From assembly GCA_027487685.1 (NCBI GenBank), contig JAIYDC010000013.1, forward strand, positions 1-54,635: a DNA stretch of 54,635 nt. The letters are read 5' to 3'. The notes under the pieces were generated by a model. The model ran no database searches, was not told the DNA's origin, and saw only the letters and a program-made list of their open reading frames with translations. The translations under genes and the position numbers were made by a program. This document shows, one piece after another, positions 50,239 to 54,635 of the stretch. The first letter of the stretch is position 1. Each line of letters starts with the position of its first letter. The stretch is from Pseudomonadota bacterium. Its GTDB lineage: Bacteria > Bdellovibrionota > Bacteriovoracia > Bacteriovoracales > Bacteriovoracaceae.

Positions 50239-51446
50239 TAAATTCGCATGGAATCAAGAAGAAAATTTAAGCCCTGCAATCCGTGTGTCCTGACCAGTGG
50301 TAACGAGTCTTCTGAGACCAGCTTAGGCAGTTGAGACAGGATTTCTGGCCTGAGTGCGATCACCTGGTAAACTTCGCGACCGGTCTCCGTCTGCCGAGTG
50401 AGAGCGATGGATATGGCCATATCCTTGAGCGATGAAACGTCGATAGGTTTTTCCAGCTTTGTGAGCTTCAAGAGGTAGACGTAGGCAGCTACCCGCTCCT
50501 GAAGAGTTTTATACTCATTCGTCGATCCTTCAGCGACTTCTGCCGGAGGTGGTACGAGCCTCCTTGCTTCCTCTAAATACGCCGCTCCGTTCACTAGGAC
50601 ATGAACCGTGAGCCGAATTTGTGTTACGCCGAAGTCCTGTTCTCGAGCGCCAGGAAAGGCATCACATAATGATATTTCCACCTCCGTCGTACACTTGAGA
50701 TCATTTAGGATCGTTGCATAGTCTTCCTTCTTTACGAGCTCCTCCTTAGGGATAAGGCCAGGGTTCTCAGGGCCCTCCTGGATAGTATTTGGCCGGGCCA
50801 CGTTAATGATTTTACCTACCACTTCAATCTTCTTGGGCGGGGGTTCTGATTTTAACATGTAGTAGTTGTAGGCCCCACCTGCAATCAAGATGAAAAGAGA
50901 GAGAGCTGGGATGTACCCAGAGGAACTCTTCTTCTTAACCGGAGGTTTGACCTTCTGGATCTTCCCTTTCAGTGCTGTTGATCGCTTTATGTCCCTGGTC
51001 TGGATGAGACTTTCAGTTTTAACTTTATTAAGATCTTTAAGACTTATGACCGTCGTTTTCCCACGATCCTCGCCATCCGACTCTTTCGGGAGACTTATCT
51101 CCCGGAACTTCTCCGGCACTTCGATTTTCTCAAAAGTTTCTTCCGCCTCCTCATCTGAGAGGAGCGAGACCAGAACCGCATCCCCGAGCCGAACAGGGAA
51201 AAACGAAGTCAATTCCACGCGCCGCCCGGGGACGAGCCGCTGTTCGTTTATGAAGGAACCGTTGGTGCTCCCCTGGTCAACCACGAAGTAGTTGTCGCCC
51301 TCGTTGATGATGATAAGGTGCTTCCGACTCACACCGTCGGCATTGATAAAAATATCACAGTGCTCAGATGATCCCAAGCTGACCTTCGCCGAATTCAAAG
51401 GGTAGATGATCGGCTCGTCGTTACCCACTAAGACTTCTATGCGCAT
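50235..51446 (-). CDS. FHA-domain protein with single membrane helix
   Basis: A 403-residue protein. An N-terminal FHA domain (about 1-95) contains VSLGSSEHCDIFI, GVSRKHLII and DQGSTNGSFINEQRL. A charged linker with a KPPVKKKSSS stretch leads to one membrane helix (about 185-203, IPALSLFILIAGGAYNYYML). The C-terminal domain (about 210-400) lies on the other side and is of unknown family, containing one cysteine pair in DLKCTTEVEISLCD. At the position of the usual GR the FHA domain reads GS, so phosphothreonine binding may be altered. It is 44 bases upstream of the pseudopilin genes in the opposite reading order and could help assemble or regulate the pilin-like system. Confidence 0.85.
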   Translation of the reverse strand: MRIEVLVGNDEPIIYPLNSAKVSLGSSEHCDIFINADGVSRKHLIIINEGDNYFVVDQGSTNGSFINEQRLVPGRRVELTSFFPVRLGDAVLVSLLSDEEAEETFEKIEVPEKFREISLPKESDGEDRGKTTVISLKDLNKVKTESLIQTRDIKRSTALKGKIQKVKPPVKKKSSSGYIPALSLFILIAGGAYNYYMLKSEPPPKKIEVVGKIINVARPNTIQEGPENPGLIPKEELVKKEDYATILNDLKCTTEVEISLCDAFPGAREQDFGVTQIRLTVHVLVNGAAYLEEARRLVPPPAEVAEGSTNEYKTLQERVAAYVYLLKLTKLEKPIDVSSLKDMAISIALTRQTETGREVYQVIALRPEILSQLPKLVSEDSLPLVRTHGLQGLNFLLDSMRIY

Positions 51447-51489
51447 AGTGCTATTTTAGCTTAAGAATCAAATACTTCAACTCAATACT

Positions 51490-52371
51490 TTAAGGAGCGC
51501 AGAACACCTGAAGCTTACCAGCAACAACTTGAAAACTAAATTTATTTGTATTGGCACATGAAGCAGTTTCGTCGAAGATTGTATTAAGTTGAATAACCTG
51601 CTCAACCGGGCGGCAAATCGCCTGACCAAGACTAGTGAGCGATGTCGGGACCTGTCCAGTGGGGCAATTCATCGTAGTCTTCAAATCACATTTCTGCAAC
51701 AGACTATTCCAATCCGCCGCGCCTCCGAGCGATTTACAAACCTTTTCCTTCGCGGCGAGGTTTGTATCCGTTTGAGCAGCCACACAGTCTGTAATCTGAG
51801 TCTTTGCCGCATTAAGTGTAAAGATAATGGGCATCATCTTTCGGATGAGCCTCTTCTTGCTGGCCTCAACGTTACTTTGTCCCCAACTGATGGTTGACAC
51901 CCTCCGTGTTTCAACGACGAAATTTATCTGGAATCGACCCATCGCCTGAGTTGTGATGGATGGGCTCGCAACGCCCGGTATCCTCACAGAAATAGTGGCA
52001 ACATCAAACATGGGGTAAGACGTTGAGCTCTGGAATAGTACTTGATATTGTCCGTACGTTCCAGCCCTGCTCGTGCCCGTGCCCGTGGTCGTATAGCTCG
52101 ACTTAACGGGAACTTTAATATCTGCCATATTGACCCAGCCATCAGAGGCGCTGACTCCGGCGAAGACGCTTCGGCAGTTTTCCCTATCTGAAAGAAAAGT
52201 CTTTGCAAGAGCAAATGAGTTCTCAACTTCCGCGACGGTCTTAAGCCATCTTTGATCCTCTGATTGCTGACTTAAAAGATTGGCCGTGACCAAGGAGAGA
52301 CCGCCCGTGATGCTCATTGCGATGAGAATTTCCGTAATCGAGAAGCCCTTCTGGGATTTTAGGGTACGCAT
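51490..52371 (-). CDS. Type IV pilin-like (pseudopilin) protein A
   Basis: A 293-residue prepilin-like protein. A short basic leader (MRTLKSQKG) precedes FSITEILIAMSITGGLSLVTANLL: cleavage after G9, Phe at +1 and Glu at +5 as in type IV prepilins. The large C-terminal domain contains CRSVF, TDCVAAQTD, MNCPTGQ, AICRPV, and the terminal QVFCAP. Two neighbours share these C-terminal features. It is much larger than a major pilin, so it may be a tip-located minor pilin or adhesin. Its start overlaps the upstream pseudopilin stop by 13 bases. Confidence 0.82.
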   Translation of the reverse strand: MRTLKSQKGFSITEILIAMSITGGLSLVTANLLSQQSEDQRWLKTVAEVENSFALAKTFLSDRENCRSVFAGVSASDGWVNMADIKVPVKSSYTTTGTGTSRAGTYGQYQVLFQSSTSYPMFDVATISVRIPGVASPSITTQAMGRFQINFVVETRRVSTISWGQSNVEASKKRLIRKMMPIIFTLNAAKTQITDCVAAQTDTNLAAKEKVCKSLGGAADWNSLLQKCDLKTTMNCPTGQVPTSLTSLGQAICRPVEQVIQLNTIFDETASCANTNKFSFQVVAGKLQVFCAP

Positions 52372-53300
52372 TCGACTCTCATCTTCCTTGTCCCCGGATC
52401 AAACTTCAACACAGGCCTCTGTAAGGGTGAACAATTGGCGGTCGTTCCCCCGTTAAGGTCTGTTGCGTCGTTGGAATTAGTTATACTCCTGCAGGTCGCG
52501 ACCCCATTATTCCCAACGGAGACCTGCATATTGGGAGGGCATGTCGACTTACTTCCGGTGAACTCACATTGCTGAGTTGTCGGATTCCAGACCGCCAGAA
52601 CTCCATGCCCGACCCCAGTGCTTGTGATCACCCCGGGGTTCATGGTGTTACAAAGAGTATTTTGCATATTGTTTACTGAGGATTCCTGCGAATCTATGCA
52701 TTCCTGGAAATTCGATCCATCAAATCGAGTCGAGAGAGTAATATCCTTAGTCACCAATTTCCCAGGTCCATTCGCAGTATCACGCCCCCGGTAGTGCATC
52801 CGGATCACAACCGGACCAGAATTGGATCGGCCGATAAGCTGCATCCGTTCTATACGCCAGCGAGTATGGTATCCTGCATCATTCCCGTTGCCTGGGTCTA
52901 CGAAATCGTTAACGTCAAGGTACGCATTTGGGATATAAACGCCCGGGGTAAAAGCATTCCTTAAGAGAGCACCATTCTCCCGACAAGCTGTATCACTGTG
53001 TTTATTGCAAGTATACAATGTACCAATATCTTGGCTGGGAATTGGTGCGGGAGATGAGCCGACATAAGACTTGATGGTCACGTTGCAGTTCGCGGATGAG
53101 GAGAGAAGCTTCTTTAAGGTGTTGTGGTGGTCATTGAGTTTAGCATATTCCGTGATCGCCTGCTGTGAAGCGAGCTGGTCTTTATAAATTTTTGCTCCGG
53201 CCAGACCAACTCCCGCCATTATTCCACCGCCTAGCATGACTTCCATGAGAGAAAATCCTCCCTCGCGCTTGAAAAGCTGCAAGAGCGTCTTAGTACCCAC
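52359..53300 (-). CDS. Type IV pilin-like (pseudopilin) protein B
   Basis: A 313-residue prepilin-like protein. The leader LLQLFKREGG precedes FSLMEVMLGGGIMAGVGLAG, with Phe +1 and Glu +5. The mature domain has conserved features shared with A and C: SANCNVTI soon after the helix, STCPPNMQVS, ATCRSIT, and the terminal RVECVP. I choose the GTG at 53300, which has GGGAGGA just upstream, over the ATG at 53318 and a GTG at 53345. It is co-transcribed with pseudopilin A and divergent from pseudopilin C. Its role is probably in a type IV pilus or secretion tip complex. The assembly machinery is not in this window. Confidence 0.82.
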   Translation of the reverse strand: MGTKTLLQLFKREGGFSLMEVMLGGGIMAGVGLAGAKIYKDQLASQQAITEYAKLNDHHNTLKKLLSSSANCNVTIKSYVGSSPAPIPSQDIGTLYTCNKHSDTACRENGALLRNAFTPGVYIPNAYLDVNDFVDPGNGNDAGYHTRWRIERMQLIGRSNSGPVVIRMHYRGRDTANGPGKLVTKDITLSTRFDGSNFQECIDSQESSVNNMQNTLCNTMNPGVITSTGVGHGVLAVWNPTTQQCEFTGSKSTCPPNMQVSVGNNGVATCRSITNSNDATDLNGGTTANCSPLQRPVLKFDPGTRKMRVECVP

Positions 53301-53488
53301 TATTCCTCCCTCAATCATATAGCAAAGTTTAAGGCTTATCGGCACTTTCTCCCCATGACTTAAGGATTACGAGAGTCTACAGACAGAGAAAGATGACCTC
53401 CCACCTTAAAGAGTTGCCACCGCTAATCTTCGATTCAAGTGTTTCCAATGAATTACCGATAGGAAAATTAAAAAGCTCAGTCAGGGCG

Positions 53489-53494
53489 TATAAT
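53489..53494 (+). promoter_or_regulatory. TATAAT box immediately upstream of pseudopilin C
   Basis: A perfect TATAAT lies eight bases before the ATG at 53502, so transcription would begin at or one base before the start codon. No -35 match is found at 16-18 bases. No ribosome site exists before either candidate ATG (53493 or 53502). Confidence 0.45.
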
Positions 53495-53501
53495 GTTAGC
53501 A

Positions 53502-54356
53502 ATGAATAGGTTTCTTCGAAATTGCGATGGCTTTTCTCTGATTCAAGGAATGATTATTTCGGCCGTCGTCGCGGGCTCTGGTCTCGTGATTACCAAACTC
53601 ATAACAGATCAAAAGCTAGCTCAGGTAGGCGCAGAAACCAGAACCGCAGTTGAGGAACTACACGAACAAATCGAAGGAATCTTAAGCGATCGTCAACACT
53701 GCTCTGCCACAATTTTAAATAATACTGGTGCTGCCACCAACATCGTCACTGCTAGTCCGGTCACTCTAAACAGCATCTGGCAAGCCAATGCAACCTCGGG
53801 CACCATAGTAGTAGGCAACTCCTACATTGGGAACAGTGTACTCCTCAAATCCATGGTTCTCTCGGCTCCTACTAGTGGTACCAGAACACTGACCTTAACG
53901 TACGAACGACTGACCAACAGTAGCCGAACAAAGCAGGGTTATGGGGCCAAGCAAATCTCAAAATCATTCACCCTAAGGGTTCAGCAGGCAGCAACGAGCA
54001 CCACCTTCGTCGGATGCTACATCATCTCTTTGAGAAAGGATTCCTTGAACAGTACCTCATCTCAAGACCAGGGTAACGACATCACCAAAGAAATGTGCAA
54101 TGAGCTCTCAGCTACAGCGAGCAGAAAGGCCTTCAGGTGGGACGAGGCCAAGAGTATGTGTCTACTCGAAACTGAATGCCCTACTGGTCAAATCTATTCG
54201 GGCATTGATAGCAGTGGCGATGTCAAATGCCGAAACATCGAAGAATGGGTCGATTTTAATCAGGTTATCGATACAAACCCAACCACCTGCGCCCTTGGTA
54301 AGCAGGTAAGATTTAAAATTGTCGGTCAGAAAGTCAAAATCGAATGCGACCCTTGA
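53502..54356 (+). CDS. Type IV pilin-like (pseudopilin) protein C with Glu5 replaced
   Basis: A 284-residue protein homologous in layout to pseudopilins A and B. The leader MNRFLRNCDG precedes FSLIQGMIISAVVAGSGLVITKL, but the +5 residue is Gln in place of Glu. The mature domain has DRQHCSATI, TECPTGQIYSG, VKCRNIE and the terminal KIECDP, matching the other two. Loss of Glu5 is seen in a few special minor pseudopilins that sit at the tip. Start: the ATG at 53502, which places the TATAAT box upstream. The in-frame ATG at 53493 overlaps that box. It is divergent from B across a 200-base gap. Confidence 0.8.
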   Translation: MNRFLRNCDGFSLIQGMIISAVVAGSGLVITKLITDQKLAQVGAETRTAVEELHEQIEGILSDRQHCSATILNNTGAATNIVTASPVTLNSIWQANATSGTIVVGNSYIGNSVLLKSMVLSAPTSGTRTLTLTYERLTNSSRTKQGYGAKQISKSFTLRVQQAATSTTFVGCYIISLRKDSLNSTSSQDQGNDITKEMCNELSATASRKAFRWDEAKSMCLLETECPTGQIYSGIDSSGDVKCRNIEEWVDFNQVIDTNPTTCALGKQVRFKIVGQKVKIECDP

Positions 54357-54526
54357 GGCAGAGAACACCCGTACAAAGCTCCTCTAACTGCCATCTAAAA
54401 TTGGTGGCAACAAGACCCATTGCGGGATTTTTTTCGATCAAAAATTTTGACTAGCATTGTCGATCTCCTTCAGAAACGACGACTTAGTTTTTTCTTCTTG
54501 GGATGAGGTTTTGCAGAGCTGAGGGA
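54357..54526. other. Intergenic sequence before a transposase-like gene
   Basis: This 170-base stretch has no gene I can support. It contains AT-rich runs such as GGATTTTTTTCGATC, and it may include the left end of an insertion sequence if the next gene is a transposase. No inverted repeat can be tested, because the other end lies outside the window. Confidence 0.3.
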
Positions 54527-54635
54527 ATGAGAATTACCTGCCCCAATAAATCCTGCGCATCTCCCCAAAACTTTAACCGAGACGGATTCTTCCGTCGAAA
54601 AGAGGACTCAAAACTCATCCAACGCTACCGCTGCA
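54527..54635 (+). CDS. Zinc-ribbon protein, probably transposase N terminus (partial)
   Basis: The final 109 bases open a frame MRITCPNKSC ... FNRDGFFRRKEDSKLIQRYRC, preceded by GAGGGA. Cysteines at 5 and 10, and a further one at 36 just before the edge, look like half of a zinc ribbon. The phrase RRKEDSKLIQRYRC resembles the N-terminal DNA-binding part of IS1-like and other zinc-ribbon transposases. The gene is cut by the window end, so the family cannot be fixed. Confidence 0.45.
   Translation, partial: MRITCPNKSCASPQNFNRDGFFRRKEDSKLIQRYRC

Noticed and set aside
1-54635. tRNA, rRNA, CRISPR array, prophage or integrase
   Set aside because: The gaps between genes are short and none shows a cloverleaf-like sequence, regular spaced repeats or phage gene motifs. 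I found no evidence for any of these.

Overview
The window looks like a chromosomal segment of a Gram-negative, oxygen-respiring bacterium. It carries lipoproteins, a two-haem periplasmic cytochrome, oxygen-dependent HemF, a 2-oxoglutarate dehydrogenase and prepilin-like proteins. The duplicated histone-fold protein, three FHA proteins and large pseudopilin-like proteins make me favour Bdellovibrionota (Bdellovibrio/Bacteriovorax relatives). That placement is inference: there is no rRNA gene or other decisive marker. Genes are tightly packed, with many 4-bp ATGA overlaps and convergent overlaps. I see no tRNA, rRNA, CRISPR array or complete mobile element.

Layout. 1-3833: end of sufB, then sufC-sufD-sufS and an Nfu-type carrier (iron-sulphur assembly). 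3950-8191: two FHA proteins, hemF (minus) and a CHASE2 adenylate cyclase. 8218-23193: a lipid or hydrocarbon region. It holds an HTTM-DCC membrane protein, a plus-strand operon (CrtI-like FAD oxidoreductase, FabG, FabZ, FabI-like reductase), a detached oleD, and a minus-strand operon (FabF-like synthase, acyl carrier protein, second CrtI-like oxidoreductase, OleA, OleB, OleC, AI-2E-family permease). 23374-23772: histone-fold doublet. 23836-31158: GNAT enzyme, sodium:solute symporter, gamma-glutamyltransferase lipoprotein, pterin dehydratase, RimK-associated-type protease-like protein and a LysM lytic transglycosylase. 31139-38278 (minus): aconitase, a terminator, then GT39-like protein, SDR, dihydroorotase and endonuclease/phosphatase family protein. 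39006-44379 (minus): sucA-sucB-lpd. 44553-51446: secreted unknowns, an esterase, a pseudo-receiver protein, a RoxA/MauG-like dihaem protein and an FHA membrane protein. 51490-54356: three related pseudopilin-like genes. 54527-end: start of a zinc-ribbon, probably transposase-like gene.

How the genes work together. The most interesting unit is 10168-23193. A near-complete private type II fatty-acid cycle (ketosynthase, carrier, ketoreductase, dehydratase, enoyl reductase) plus two CrtI-like flavoenzymes sits with all four Ole enzymes. Ole enzymes join two acyl chains head to head into a long-chain olefin. I infer a dedicated pathway for an unusual, possibly polyunsaturated or modified, long-chain hydrocarbon. 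The cluster neighbours, and may share a divergent control region with, the histone-fold doublet. A second theme is several genes whose ATG lies about one promoter -10 spacing downstream of a plausible -10 box and lacks a ribosome site, suggesting leaderless transcripts.
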